DNA of 64,000 bases from Ferrimonas senticii DSM 18821 (GCF_000422665.1 NZ_AUGM01000007.1:124001-188000); one strand, 5' to 3'; counted from the first letter of the stretch, positions 29,652-39,066 are shown. Numbers and translations: made by a program. The notes: generated by a model not told the origin, from the sequence alone.

Positions 29652-32600
29652 CTAACGCAGCTCGCGGCGGTAGATCACCCGATCATTGCCACGGTAGCGG
29701 CCAAAAGTGATGGTGGCTTGTGGATTACATAGATGACTGCCGTTATTACAGAGCACTTCGCTATGATCAGAATCATCACGTGGCCACCACCATTGCAGAT
29801 GCGATAAGTTCGAGCGCTGCAACCACGGTTCAAGAGTTAGCATCTGCCGCTTGCCATCATTTGCCACGGTTACGCTGCCCTGACCACCCTGCAACTGACC
29901 ACCGCCACTCACTGCATCTTCTATCAATGGCTCATCGACACTGCTGGCTTGCCATAGAACTGCCGCCGAAGGATCTATCACGCTGCAACTGTCGTCGCCA
30001 TTCAGTTGGTAATAACTGCCATTGTAATACTGCGCCTGAACCGGCACCGACAACGATTGCTCTGGGTGGCCATAAACCGCTTGCAGCGCCAATCGACCAT
30101 CACGCCATTGGGTCCCGGCAATGTCGTTCAACGACACCGATTCGCACTCCGGTGCAGTGGAACGGCGACGCACACAGATACCATCCTGATCGGTCAGCGG
30201 GGCACTTTCGACAGTCAAATCCAACTGTGCCGAATATGGCGTTTTGGGGGTAACGGCACGGTCATAACGGACAAGTAGATCCGCCAAAGTTAAGGTTCGG
30301 GCTGCTGGATTGGCGTCGAGCCGTAACCCACTAAGCTGAACCAGTTCAGCGCCATCGCTACCGCTGAGGTAATCGCCCATTGGTGTGGTTTCAGTGGCGC
30401 CAGTGCTTGATCCAATGCGCCAAAATTCATCAATGTAATTTTCAGTAAGATCATCGCTAGCCCCGTAGCCTTGCAACGCTAATTTCGGTGCCACGGCAAA
30501 CGGAATCGTCTGTCCTCGATAGCTCATTGGCCCGCAGTAACTGGCCAATTTCCCCTGGTCGCTGAGTTGCCAATCGACCTTGAGATAGGCCGGCGTGAAC
30601 CGCCCCATAGGCCGACTTTCCACGGCAATCGGGTAACCCAAGAAAGTCCAGCCTTGATTACTGTCTGGTAACCACTGAAACACTCCAACTTCCGTGGTTC
30701 GGGCATCAACGGTGCGACGTCCTAAATTTTCAGGATTCAGGCGCACCTTGCTACTGGTAGGACTGATAGCTCCGCCGATAGGAGCAAGCAACTGTGGCTT
30801 AAGCACTACCGAGTCATGGCTAAAATTACGCGTCACAAGAATGTCTGGCGTAGCGACATCGTAATCAATCGAACCATCGCCATCTTTATCGTGTTGCGGC
30901 TGATAACACGCCGCAATCACGCTAAGATCAAAGGTTTTTTGAGCCACACCAGTGGCCTCACAGCTGCTGTCTGCCGCTGGGCAGACGAGATCGGAAGTAA
31001 CCAAGATACGATCCGGAATTAGACTGATCTCAGTCTCACCACTGAGTTCAACCGGCCGCTGTGGAGTTCCAATCTGCAATCTTGCCGCTAATGCAAATTG
31101 ACCAACGTCATTGTAAAGGTATTGCAACTGGGTTCGTCCGGACTGATCAAATTCAACCGTCAGTTCACCTTGACCACTTATCGGGTCTAAGTTGAGCGTG
31201 CTATCGCCAGCGCCGGTCACCACAATATCAACATCGGCCAACGGCTTGGCCGGTCGCAAAGCGCGGCTAGTCAATTGCAGTGTTTGCGCCCCAACCAACA
31301 GTGGATCGCAGCGGCGCGGATCGCCACTATTGCTGGCAACCGCTGCAATATCAATTTGCTGAGTTTGACAGCCAAGGCCTACGGCAGAGGCGGAACTAAG
31401 TTGCAGGCCGCTGCGCGCAAAATACACTCCACAGTTTGGATCCAATTTTCCCGCGACGTAGCAACGAACCTCAGCATCATCACTTGGCCGAATCGCGACT
31501 TGCGTCAGGCTGTCTGGCTGTCCCCACAAGTTTACCGTGGTAGCGCCTGTGAAGCTGATGACATCACCCTGCTGCCAATCGCCAGCGGGGCTCAATTGAA
31601 CCACGCTTCGATCATTGCGTAGCTCACTACAATCTTGGTTGGCGCAGGCTTTGATAGTAACCGCTTCGGCCAAGCAACTAATGCCTTCGCCATCATGCTC
31701 AATGCGATAATGATTGGTAGCAGGGGCGCAGTGATTCAGGTTGGCCGCCGGCACCACCTTAAATTCGGGTTCACCTTTCAAGCGCCAATAAAGCCGTTGA
31801 GCAGCCCACCCCCGAAACTCATGATGTCGAAACTGCAGTTGATACCAGCCTTTGGTCAAAGTGCGGGTGATCGGATTGGTCTTGCCCTGATTCACCTCAT
31901 GCTCAGACGCTGGGGAGTGGGTACCGTAATAACCCGTGGCGTAACTGCCAGCAAACCACAGTTCGGTCGCATCATCACCATTAATCGCAATCTCATAAAC
32001 GCCATCATTGGGGATATAAATAGCGCCGTTGATCAGCCCAAGATAGTTATCTTGATGTTTACCATGGGGGTGTTCGAAATTCAGTGGCTCATTAATCTGC
32101 GCCAGTATCGAAGACCCCAACAAGCGTTTCGGTACGGCATACCGATCCACCATCCGTTGAAAATCCGCCGCATTTTGCGGAGAGTCCGGCTTGAAACCAT
32201 TGGTTTTATATACCGACCACTGCAAACCGTTATCTAATGCAGTCCCCACTGGGCATTGAAATTGCGACACTGGGGCATCACAACTGCCCCCCATGCCAGC
32301 GGGGATCACCGAACTGTCATAGGTTGCAGAACTCCACGTGGTTAATGACACATTGGCAGCACTGGCAACCCCGGAAAAGGCGACTTTGGCGGTTAGCGTA
32401 AGATCGCCTTCCGCATATATTGCTGCTTTAAGTTTATTTTGCATTGCAATATTTATTGCGCCCCTGGCATAAATCTCCACATGCTCATTACTACCCGCTT
32501 CTTGAATAAATGCCGATGATGAATTTCCTAAATCGACATCTAACTTATTAACATTAAGGGTTGTTAATCCTTCTGCTAAAAATTCCGTTGTGTGGCCAAC

Positions 32601-33359
32601 ACTAAAATCAACTACATTAATTACTGATTCATATGCGGCGACTTTAAACTTGCGATAAGTCTTAATCTGTAACTTATTAAATGGATGAGCAGATAACTTA
32701 GCATCTACTTCAAAATTGCCAGAAAACAGCCAATCTTGGTACGCTACCAATTTTAGTTCACCACCAGACTGGATTATTTTGCCATCATATTGACCATTGA
32801 CATTTTTGGCATGGAGGGTATTGCTCCCCTCTTTAGCAAAGATGCCACCGCCCCAATCAGTAGCAATTATAAGCTCTTTGACATAAATGGTATGCCCCTC
32901 TAAATATAGCTTTGCGCCATTACTTAGTGTCAGCTTGTCAAAATAATAGGTTCGGTAGTCATCGGACAACTCAAGCTCACAATGATGGGATATGCTTACT
33001 TCGGCAAAACTATTACCTGTGTAATCATCTTCCCCTAGTTCAATTTCATCACTGGTAGTACAGGTTACTATTTTATTACCTGAATATTCTGGAAAATCAT
33101 CAATAACTTCCAATGGCGGCAACGCAATTTTAGCGGTGACGATATTGTTAATCTGACAGCTAGGCTTGTTACAGGCAGAGGCAACAAACTCATAGGTTTT
33201 GTCGGGATCATTAAATAAACCTCCGGTAGTATCTACCGTTAGAGTTCCAGCGGCATGACTTTGAAATAGGCTTGGAAATACCGCATCACATTGCGCTGCA
33301 GCCGCGGCATAACAGCAGTAGAACATAACCAACCAGCCAAACAACGTGCGCTTAATCAT
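29652..33359 (-). CDS. mshQ: MSHA biogenesis protein MshQ, large adhesin-like protein
   Basis: 1235 residues with a signal peptide (LFGWLVMFYCCYAAAAAQ). The first third is strand-rich with repeated short hydrophobic words, suggesting a beta-helix. A PA14/GLEYA-like segment lies at about residues 440-545 (GAIYIPNDGVYEIAINGDDA, then GWYQLQFRHHEFRGWAAQRL). The C-terminal half fits the DUF6701 region of MshQ proteins and ends in FGRYRGNDRVIYRRELR. It is the last gene of the locus and overlaps mshP by 8 bases. The 5' third is visibly AT-richer than its surroundings. A surface adhesin or pilus-tip role is inferred from the domains. Confidence 0.85.
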   Translation of the reverse strand: MIKRTLFGWLVMFYCCYAAAAAQCDAVFPSLFQSHAAGTLTVDTTGGLFNDPDKTYEFVASACNKPSCQINNIVTAKIALPPLEVIDDFPEYSGNKIVTCTTSDEIELGEDDYTGNSFAEVSISHHCELELSDDYRTYYFDKLTLSNGAKLYLEGHTIYVKELIIATDWGGGIFAKEGSNTLHAKNVNGQYDGKIIQSGGELKLVAYQDWLFSGNFEVDAKLSAHPFNKLQIKTYRKFKVAAYESVINVVDFSVGHTTEFLAEGLTTLNVNKLDVDLGNSSSAFIQEAGSNEHVEIYARGAINIAMQNKLKAAIYAEGDLTLTAKVAFSGVASAANVSLTTWSSATYDSSVIPAGMGGSCDAPVSQFQCPVGTALDNGLQWSVYKTNGFKPDSPQNAADFQRMVDRYAVPKRLLGSSILAQINEPLNFEHPHGKHQDNYLGLINGAIYIPNDGVYEIAINGDDATELWFAGSYATGYYGTHSPASEHEVNQGKTNPITRTLTKGWYQLQFRHHEFRGWAAQRLYWRLKGEPEFKVVPAANLNHCAPATNHYRIEHDGEGISCLAEAVTIKACANQDCSELRNDRSVVQLSPAGDWQQGDVISFTGATTVNLWGQPDSLTQVAIRPSDDAEVRCYVAGKLDPNCGVYFARSGLQLSSASAVGLGCQTQQIDIAAVASNSGDPRRCDPLLVGAQTLQLTSRALRPAKPLADVDIVVTGAGDSTLNLDPISGQGELTVEFDQSGRTQLQYLYNDVGQFALAARLQIGTPQRPVELSGETEISLIPDRILVTSDLVCPAADSSCEATGVAQKTFDLSVIAACYQPQHDKDGDGSIDYDVATPDILVTRNFSHDSVVLKPQLLAPIGGAISPTSSKVRLNPENLGRRTVDARTTEVGVFQWLPDSNQGWTFLGYPIAVESRPMGRFTPAYLKVDWQLSDQGKLASYCGPMSYRGQTIPFAVAPKLALQGYGASDDLTENYIDEFWRIGSSTGATETTPMGDYLSGSDGAELVQLSGLRLDANPAARTLTLADLLVRYDRAVTPKTPYSAQLDLTVESAPLTDQDGICVRRRSTAPECESVSLNDIAGTQWRDGRLALQAVYGHPEQSLSVPVQAQYYNGSYYQLNGDDSCSVIDPSAAVLWQASSVDEPLIEDAVSGGGQLQGGQGSVTVANDGKRQMLTLEPWLQRSNLSHLQWWWPRDDSDHSEVLCNNGSHLCNPQATITFGRYRGNDRVIYRRELR

Positions 33360-33780
33360 AGGCCAGTGCCTCTATGGTGCGGCTGACCGCCAGGTTATCT
33401 GGGCCGCAAGTCGCTTTCGCCATTATGACAAAGCGCTGCTGAATCGGAGTTTCGGTAACGCTTTGATGGCGGCAACTGACCGTCACATTACAGTTATTAA
33501 ATCCAATCACATCGGCAAGGCCTTGGCCAACAGCAAGAGTGCGGTTAGCGCCACGGCAACTCTCAACGGCACTATTGGCACCGCGATTTAAGACTTCAGC
33601 CAAGCCCCAATCAACGCCGCTATTGGCCGCCGCTAGGCTGCGACTGCCCAAAATATCTAAGGTTTGATTATTGTCTTCCAACTGAAGCGACTCCGCCAAT
33701 ACCAATGCCAGCAGCGCCATCACTGAGATAACAAACACCGCCAGCAGCAGGGCCGCCCCCTGTTGCGCGTTACGGGACAT
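33352..33780 (-). CDS. mshP: MSHA biogenesis protein MshP
   Basis: 142 residues with an N-terminal segment (QQGAALLLAVFVISVMALLA) like the hydrophobic helix of PilX-type minor pilins, preceded by a short basic start. It overlaps mshO by 11 bases and mshQ by 8. Cysteines in the C-terminal half (SCRGANRT, CNVTVSCRHQ) may form disulphides. Minor pseudopilin-like component, assigned by position and the pilin-type start. Confidence 0.8.
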   Translation of the reverse strand: MSRNAQQGAALLLAVFVISVMALLALVLAESLQLEDNNQTLDILGSRSLAAANSGVDWGLAEVLNRGANSAVESCRGANRTLAVGQGLADVIGFNNCNVTVSCRHQSVTETPIQQRFVIMAKATCGPDNLAVSRTIEALAYD

Positions 33781-34600
33781 TGAACACCTGCGCCTGTTGT
33801 TGATACCACTGCTGGTCGTCGCCAGCGGTCAGCAACCATTGCCAACGCACCAGATTGTTTTGCGTCAGAGTAGGCGGTAGCGATACAAAGGGACACTCAC
33901 GATCAATGCTTTGATTCAGATCGCAACCGTTTAAATCGTTACCAAGCCCCTGTCCCATCAGCACACCATTACGACTCAATTGGCCGCGCTCATTGGCACA
34001 CCAACGAATCTTCTCGTCAACGATGAAATAACGCTCTCCAACCGCATAACTGACTGCAGTTAATGCCTGTTGAAGTTGCAATTGCACCGTCTGACAATCC
34101 GCTTGGGTAGGCAAGCACCGCGCACTTTCAATCGCCGCACTGAAAATCTGGTCTTGACCGTTGCTAGCAAAACGTTCGATCAATATCAGAGTTTTTCCTT
34201 CACAGCCTCGGCAGTTATTGGTGCTGCCACAACAGCTGGGGGGGTAAGCCAACAACGCCTTGGGATTGCTCGCCAGTGGCGCCGCAAGGTAACGTTCTGA
34301 TCCCGCTAAGGTGGTCAGTGACAAGCAGATCTCCGCTTCAACGCCACCTTCACTACGAGTTACGTTGATGCTGCCAGGCACGGCATTTTGCACATCTAAC
34401 GTCAGTCGCTGGGAAGCATAACGGACATCTCCCTGCTGCTGTTGCCACGAGGTACTGTCGGCGTAGATCTGCGCCCCAAAACCGATAAAACTGGTGATCC
34501 CAACAGCAAGGATCCCCAGCACCATAATCACCAGCACCAGTTCGACTAACGTGAACCCCGCCAGTAACTTCAAGCGACGCCGAGTCGTTAATCGAGACAT
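33770..34600 (-). CDS. mshO: MSHA minor pilin MshO
   Basis: 276 residues from the ATG at 34600, which overlaps the mshD stop by one base; the longer frame to 34717 is rejected because the pilin start would be buried. It has a prepilin motif after a basic leader (LLAGFTLVELVLVIMVLGIL) with the conserved Glu at +5. The body holds a Cys-rich stretch (PSCCGSTNNCRGCEG) unlike other minor pilins here. It is probably a minor pilin of the MSHA tip complex (PilW/GspJ-like). Confidence 0.85.
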   Translation of the reverse strand: MSRLTTRRRLKLLAGFTLVELVLVIMVLGILAVGITSFIGFGAQIYADSTSWQQQQGDVRYASQRLTLDVQNAVPGSINVTRSEGGVEAEICLSLTTLAGSERYLAAPLASNPKALLAYPPSCCGSTNNCRGCEGKTLILIERFASNGQDQIFSAAIESARCLPTQADCQTVQLQLQQALTAVSYAVGERYFIVDEKIRWCANERGQLSRNGVLMGQGLGNDLNGCDLNQSIDRECPFVSLPPTLTQNNLVRWQWLLTAGDDQQWYQQQAQVFNVP

Positions 34601-35106
34601 CAAAAATTGCCTCGCAATTGCTGAAATTGCAGTATCTCTTGGCTGGGAGTGGTAATCGCAACCGTCAACAACTTCGCCCCTCCACGCCATGTTGGGTTCG
34701 TCAATGACGACTCGCAACTGACAGCTATCGTAACCAAATAGCGAGCGTATTGCGGCTCCCCTAGCAGTTGCTCGCCATTACCATCAAAGCCGTGGAACTG
34801 ATCAAGTTCATGAAAATGACCCACCTGCGCAGGATCACCACACTGCGCCCCGGCACAGCAAAGAGCGCCACTAAAAGGGATGGTGCCACCGCCCACCGGT
34901 GTTTGTTCATCGAATGGCCGACCGGCCAATTCACCCAGCACCGCCTGTGCAAGTTGCGCCGCTTTGGCTCGGTGCAAACTGTCGGCACTGCGTTCGGCCA
35001 GCGGCAGCAGTAACGTCGCCAACAGCGTCAGTGCAATCGCCAACACGGTGATCCCGACAACTAACTCAACTAAAGTAAAACCGGCACCGCGCTTAGGGCA
35101 ATGCAT
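34600..35106 (-). CDS. mshD: MSHA minor pilin MshD
   Basis: 168 residues with a short leader MHCPKRGAG and FTLVELVVGITVLAIALTLL, the prepilin peptidase and assembly signal with Glu at +5. Two cysteines (ALCCAGAQCGD region) are central. It overlaps mshC by 14 bases and mshO by one. Minor pilin, PilV/GspI-like by size and order. Confidence 0.87.
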   Translation of the reverse strand: MHCPKRGAGFTLVELVVGITVLAIALTLLATLLLPLAERSADSLHRAKAAQLAQAVLGELAGRPFDEQTPVGGGTIPFSGALCCAGAQCGDPAQVGHFHELDQFHGFDGNGEQLLGEPQYARYLVTIAVSCESSLTNPTWRGGAKLLTVAITTPSQEILQFQQLRGNF

Positions 35107-35569
35107 GGATATAACCCTCGGCTTCGATCTGCACGCTAATCGGCGGTATTCCAGCGATCACCAACCGGCATCCTTGCAGGCAGTTATCAAAGGCGGGACG
35201 CCCCAGATCATCAAGGCTAACGGTAAACTGACTGCGATTGCCGTGTTTGAGCGGCGCATCACCGAGCGGTTGAGCAGCGAAGCGACAATGTTGGTCACTG
35301 CCGTCAAGGCATGGCTGAGTACCCAACTGCTGGCATTGCCCTGCCAATTTGAATTGTTGGTCAGTGACTTGCAGTTGGCATTGCTGCCCAGCCAAGCGGG
35401 ACTGTTGCAGCGCCCGCAACTGCGCCACCAGCGCATCTGCATTCAGCTGCGTCTGAAATTCACTGGATGCAAAAAAGCGCGGTGCTACCGTGACAGCGAG
35501 GATGGCGATCAACACCGTGGTGACCACCAGCTCTATCAGGGTAAAACCGCGCGTTTTAGGGTGCGACAT
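35093..35569 (-). CDS. mshC: MSHA minor pilin MshC
   Basis: 158 residues starting MSHPKTRGFTLIELVVTTVL, a type IV prepilin signal with Glu at +5 (GspH/FimT-like). Cysteine pairs are present (QQCQLQV, GQCQQLGTQPCLDG). It lies 21 bases after mshA and overlaps mshD, as in Vibrio and Shewanella loci. Confidence 0.87.
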   Translation of the reverse strand: MSHPKTRGFTLIELVVTTVLIAILAVTVAPRFFASSEFQTQLNADALVAQLRALQQSRLAGQQCQLQVTDQQFKLAGQCQQLGTQPCLDGSDQHCRFAAQPLGDAPLKHGNRSQFTVSLDDLGRPAFDNCLQGCRLVIAGIPPISVQIEAEGYIHALP

Positions 35570-35590
35570 GCGCTGTTCGCTTAGGGCAAA

Positions 35591-36067
35591 TTAGCAACCG
35601 TCAGCGGTGCCAGTACCTTCGCTGTTGGTCAGTTCATTAAAGCTCGCAGATGCGCCAGAAGTGGCTTGATTGTATTGCAGGTAACACTTCTCTGCATCCA
35701 CACCTTTTTGCTTAATCTTAATTGAACCAGCATCAACATCCTCTGTGACAAATTCCCAATCAGCAACTTCACCATCAAGCAGTGCAGTCAGCGCAGTATC
35801 CTTAGCCAGCGCTTCACCGTAAATCGTTAAGACACCACCCACATCTACGCCAGCGGCAACCTCACTTTTCTCTTTGCCATCAATAATTGCCTTGGCCTTA
35901 ACGATGGAGTTACCGCTGTCGATGGCACCTTTCAGGCCATTCAGGGTCGCCACCCGCGCATCAGAGGAGATATCGATAAACTTCGGTGCTGCCACTGCGG
36001 CGAGGATGCCGAGGATCACGATTACCACTACCAGTTCGATTAAGGTAAAACCTTTTTGCTTGTTCAT
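35591..36067 (-). CDS. mshA: MSHA major pilin MshA
   Basis: 158 residues from the ATG at 36067 (GGAAG upstream); four residues of open frame before it are discarded. The leader MNKQKG is followed by FTLIELVVVIVILGILAAVA, the classic type IVa pilin helix with Glu at +5. The C-terminal part has two cysteines (AEKCYLQYNQ and the terminal DGC) that would form the usual pilin disulphide loop. As the central, most canonical pilin of the cluster it is probably the main structural subunit. Confidence 0.93.
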   Translation of the reverse strand: MNKQKGFTLIELVVVIVILGILAAVAAPKFIDISSDARVATLNGLKGAIDSGNSIVKAKAIIDGKEKSEVAAGVDVGGVLTIYGEALAKDTALTALLDGEVADWEFVTEDVDAGSIKIKQKGVDAEKCYLQYNQATSGASASFNELTNSEGTGTADGC

Positions 36068-36106
36068 AACTACTTCCAACTACTTTTTAAAACGACTTAA
36101 AAGGGA

Positions 36107-36664
36107 TTAATTAGTGCGACTAAAGGTGGTCACTTGACCGGTTTCAGGACGGTATTCAAAACCGACATAACTGCGACCAGCTTCAACAGCATCAGCAGTT
36201 GCAGGAACCTCATCACCTTGCTCCAGTCCCAACGAGTACAGCTGCACGTAGGTACACAAGCGATCTGCGCCAGCACCCTCACCCCAGACTACGAAGCGAT
36301 CGCCGTCAGCAAAGGTATCAGCAGTAGTCAGCTTGGGGCTGCTACTCAACGATTGCGTCATAGCAAGTGCACATTGCTGACGCTCATCTACACCACTGTT
36401 GCCATCTGGGTATCCGTTGCCATTCACATCTACGGTAATGCCATCAATGGCAACTTCGCCAGCCGGACGACCATCCACTTCCCATTGGCCGCGCACTAAG
36501 CCAACGGCGGAGGCAAAGCCACCAGCGACGCCTTCGGCGGAGGCCACTTCGGCCTCATCAGTCAGATTGATAAATCGTGGCAGCGCCACTGCGGCCAACA
36601 AGCCAAGTACCACGACGACGATGACCAGCTCTACAAAGGTAAAGCCCTGTTGCTTGGTTTTCAT
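36107..36664 (-). CDS. Type IV prepilin, MshB-like paralogue
   Basis: 185 residues from the ATG at 36664 (AAGGGG upstream); the frame to 36700 only adds non-pilin residues. The leader MKTKQQG is followed by FTFVELVIVVVVLGLLAAVA. It is clearly related to the adjacent upstream pilin: both share LPRFI, EAE, EGVAGGFASAV and GQW in the same places and both carry a NGYPDG/RYGYPSAG-type loop. Many loci have one gene here (mshB), so this is probably a local duplicate placed between mshB and mshA. Confidence 0.82.
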   Translation of the reverse strand: MKTKQQGFTFVELVIVVVVLGLLAAVALPRFINLTDEAEVASAEGVAGGFASAVGLVRGQWEVDGRPAGEVAIDGITVDVNGNGYPDGNSGVDERQQCALAMTQSLSSSPKLTTADTFADGDRFVVWGEGAGADRLCTYVQLYSLGLEQGDEVPATADAVEAGRSYVGFEYRPETGQVTTFSRTN

Positions 36665-36700
36665 GGTTGATACCCCTTTTCTCACAAAGTCCAAGTCCAT

Positions 36701-37303
36701 TTAGTTGCTCTGATTGAGCTGATTAAATACCGCTACCTCTCCGGTAACGACATTGAAACTGAAGCCGAGCACCCCAGCGCTGCTGTCGGTTAAGCGGTTG
36801 CGCCCGCGCACTCGGCCATTGTCTTGGCGCACATCTAATGAGGGCACCCAAAAGTAATTGCATTGCGAGCGCGACGAGTTTCCGTCGATGTCGACATTTT
36901 GACGGCGTGCATAATAGTCGAAGTCGCGGACATCGGCATTAGCTATCGCCGCTTTTGGTGCACTGGGTAACACCTCGTTCAGCATTTGTTGGCAACTGCG
37001 ATTGTTGATGTTGGTGCCGTCCTGATTACGGCCAGCGCTCGGGTAGCCGTAGCGATTGATCCCGATGGTAACGCCATCAAGATTGATTTCACTGGGTTTT
37101 CCCTCTGTCAGCCACTGCCCTTTATAAAGCATCACGGCACTGGCAAAGCCGCCAGCGACGCCTTCGACGGCGGCAATTTCCGCTTCATCAACGACATCAA
37201 TAAAGCGCGGCAACGCCACCGCCGCCAACAATCCCAGCACGACCACCACCACGACCAGTTCAACAAAAGTGAAACCTTGGTTGCGTTTTGCTACTGAGTC
37301 CAA
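36701..37303 (-). CDS. mshB: MSHA pilin MshB
   Basis: 200 residues starting from TTG at 37303, with GAGG five bases upstream supporting it. The leader MDSVAKRNQG precedes FTFVELVVVVVVLGLLAAVA, and the body matches the next gene. Two cysteines (RSCQQML, SQCNYFW) may form a disulphide. It follows a 120-base gap after mshF with a hairpin at 37333-37355, so the pilin genes may have their own promoter. Confidence 0.82.
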   Translation of the reverse strand: MDSVAKRNQGFTFVELVVVVVVLGLLAAVALPRFIDVVDEAEIAAVEGVAGGFASAVMLYKGQWLTEGKPSEINLDGVTIGINRYGYPSAGRNQDGTNINNRSCQQMLNEVLPSAPKAAIANADVRDFDYYARRQNVDIDGNSSRSQCNYFWVPSLDVRQDNGRVRGRNRLTDSSAGVLGFSFNVVTGEVAVFNQLNQSN

Positions 37304-37332
37304 GTTAACCTCACTTGCGCTTACAATCCGGC

Positions 37333-37355
37333 CGCCAAATATCTTTAATTTGGCG
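37333..37355. other. Hairpin between mshF and mshB
   Basis: CGCCAAAT and ATTTGGCG form a perfect 8-bp stem with a 7-base loop. There is no following T run on the minus strand, so it is not a simple terminator. It could be an mRNA processing or stability element separating the assembly genes from the pilin genes. Confidence 0.45.
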
Positions 37356-37423
37356 ACACAATTGTTACATCTATCCAGCCCCGATACCCTGCGCTAGGTC
37401 ACGCCAGCCTCTGATCATGAGGT

Positions 37424-37849
37424 TTATTGGCTGACCACACTGCCGGTGGCAGGGAAGTAACGTAGCTGCCGCTCGACTTGCAGTTGAAAATGGCAGTGAT
37501 CCTGCTGCCACTGGCTGTGGCTTAGCAGCGCCAGCGCCGGCGCCCCCATCAATTGTTGCCACAACAAGCGGCAACCTTGCTGCGGCTGCGGCCAGCCGTT
37601 GGTAGTCGGCAACAACATGGTGATCTGCTCTGGGTTACGCCAGCGCACCTGCAGCGGTTGCCCCTGCAACAGCCATTCACTGCGCACGCCATTGACCGAC
37701 ATCAGCAGCCGTTGTTGCAGCAAGCCGTTGGCTGGCGCATGCAGATCGATGGTCGGTGTGGTGCTGTAAAACACCATCAATAGCAACAGCAGCAGCGCCA
37801 ACGGCAGCAGTGGTCGGTAGCCGCGGCGACGCCCCAACAGCACCATCAT
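37424..37849 (-). CDS. mshF: MSHA biogenesis protein MshF
   Basis: 141 residues from the ATG at 37849, which overlaps the mshG stop by one base. A basic start (LLGRRRGYRPL) and one membrane helix (LLPLALLLLLLMVFY) are followed by a small periplasmic domain with two cysteines (QQGCRLLWQQL and DHCHFQL). Sequence is poorly conserved in this family, so the name rests mainly on position between mshG and mshB and on the architecture. Confidence 0.75.
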   Translation of the reverse strand: MMVLLGRRRGYRPLLPLALLLLLLMVFYSTTPTIDLHAPANGLLQQRLLMSVNGVRSEWLLQGQPLQVRWRNPEQITMLLPTTNGWPQPQQGCRLLWQQLMGAPALALLSHSQWQQDHCHFQLQVERQLRYFPATGSVVSQ

Positions 37850-39066
37850 TAACGGCCTTGTACCGCGCTGAACATATCCCACATCGGCAGGTAGATCCCA
37901 AGCGCCAACACCATCAGCATCACTGCAACCACCGCCAACATGATCGGCTCAATTTTGGCGGTCAGCCCTTTCAGTTCATGATCCACTTCGCGGTCATAAA
38001 ATTCGGCGGCGTCATCCAGCAGCTCATCCAGCCGCCCGGTGGCCTCGCCGACGCTGATCATCTGCATCACCAATGAGGTAAACATCTGGCTTTGCCCCGA
38101 CACCCGCAGCAAACTTTCACCACCTTCGATGCCCCGGCGCATGGCCACGATCCGCTGTTCAAAAAAATGATTATCGACCGCTGCCGACACCAGTTGCAGA
38201 GCTCGGTTAATCGGCACCCCGCCCCGCAACATCATCGCCAAGCTACGACAGTAGCGACTTAAGGTGGCGCGGCTGATCAAACTGCCAAGGATCGGCTGGC
38301 GCAGTTTGTAGCGATCCCATCTATAGCGGCCCGTGTCGGTAGTCAGGTAAGCGCGCACCGAGACCACACTGGCAAACAACAGCAGCAACATCGCCCACCA
38401 GTAATTGACGAACAGATCGGAGGTGCCGATCAGAATTCGCGTCGGCAGCGGCAACTCGGCGCCGAATTTGGCAAACATCGAGGCAAACTTGGGGATCACC
38501 AAAATATTCAACACCACCATGGCGATGGCGATCACTGTCACCACGATGGTTGGGTAGCGCATCGCCGCTTGGATCTGGCGCTTGGTGGCGGTCTCCTGCT
38601 CGATATGTTGATACAACCGGCCAAAAGCCTCATCCAGGTTACCGGTGTTCTCGCCAACGTGAACCATCGCGACATACAGCGGATTAAACACCCGCGGGTG
38701 TTTATTCATCGCCGCCGACAGACTGAAGCCCTGCACCAGTTGTTCGCGCAGATCCACCAAGGTCGCTTTCATCAGTTGGTTGTCTTGACCCTCGGCCAGC
38801 CCCGCCAACGCCTGCAACAGCGGTACCCCAGATTTGGTTAGCGATTGCAGCTGCCGGGTAACCAATAACAGCACCGCCGTCGGCACCTTGGGTTGCAGCA
38901 AGGCTTGCCACTTTAGGCGCTGGCGTTCGTTGTAGGGCTCGAGCTGCAGCGGGATCACCCCTTTGCGCATCAGTTGCTCCATCGCCGCCCCTTCGCTGTT
39001 GGCCTCCAATGTGCCTTTCACCAGCGCGCCACTGGGATCGCGCCCTTGATAGCGATATTGACTCAT
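37849..39066 (-). CDS. mshG: MSHA platform protein MshG (PilC/GspF family)
   Basis: 405 residues starting MSQYRYQGRDPSGALVKGTL, the family start, with two T2SSF repeats. Each repeat ends in hydrophobic helices (YPTIVVTVIAIAMVVLNILV near residue 180; IMLAVVAVMLMVLALGIYLP at the end). It has the GVPLLQAL/GVPINRAL motifs of GspF proteins. It is the inner-membrane platform driven by MshE. It starts 5 bases after the mshE stop. Confidence 0.93.
   Translation of the reverse strand: MSQYRYQGRDPSGALVKGTLEANSEGAAMEQLMRKGVIPLQLEPYNERQRLKWQALLQPKVPTAVLLLVTRQLQSLTKSGVPLLQALAGLAEGQDNQLMKATLVDLREQLVQGFSLSAAMNKHPRVFNPLYVAMVHVGENTGNLDEAFGRLYQHIEQETATKRQIQAAMRYPTIVVTVIAIAMVVLNILVIPKFASMFAKFGAELPLPTRILIGTSDLFVNYWWAMLLLLFASVVSVRAYLTTDTGRYRWDRYKLRQPILGSLISRATLSRYCRSLAMMLRGGVPINRALQLVSAAVDNHFFEQRIVAMRRGIEGGESLLRVSGQSQMFTSLVMQMISVGEATGRLDELLDDAAEFYDREVDHELKGLTAKIEPIMLAVVAVMLMVLALGIYLPMWDMFSAVQGR

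Noticed and set aside
31635-32237. 200-residue plus-strand frame
   Set aside because: Antisense to mshQ, whose PA14-like and DUF6701 parts are continuous here.
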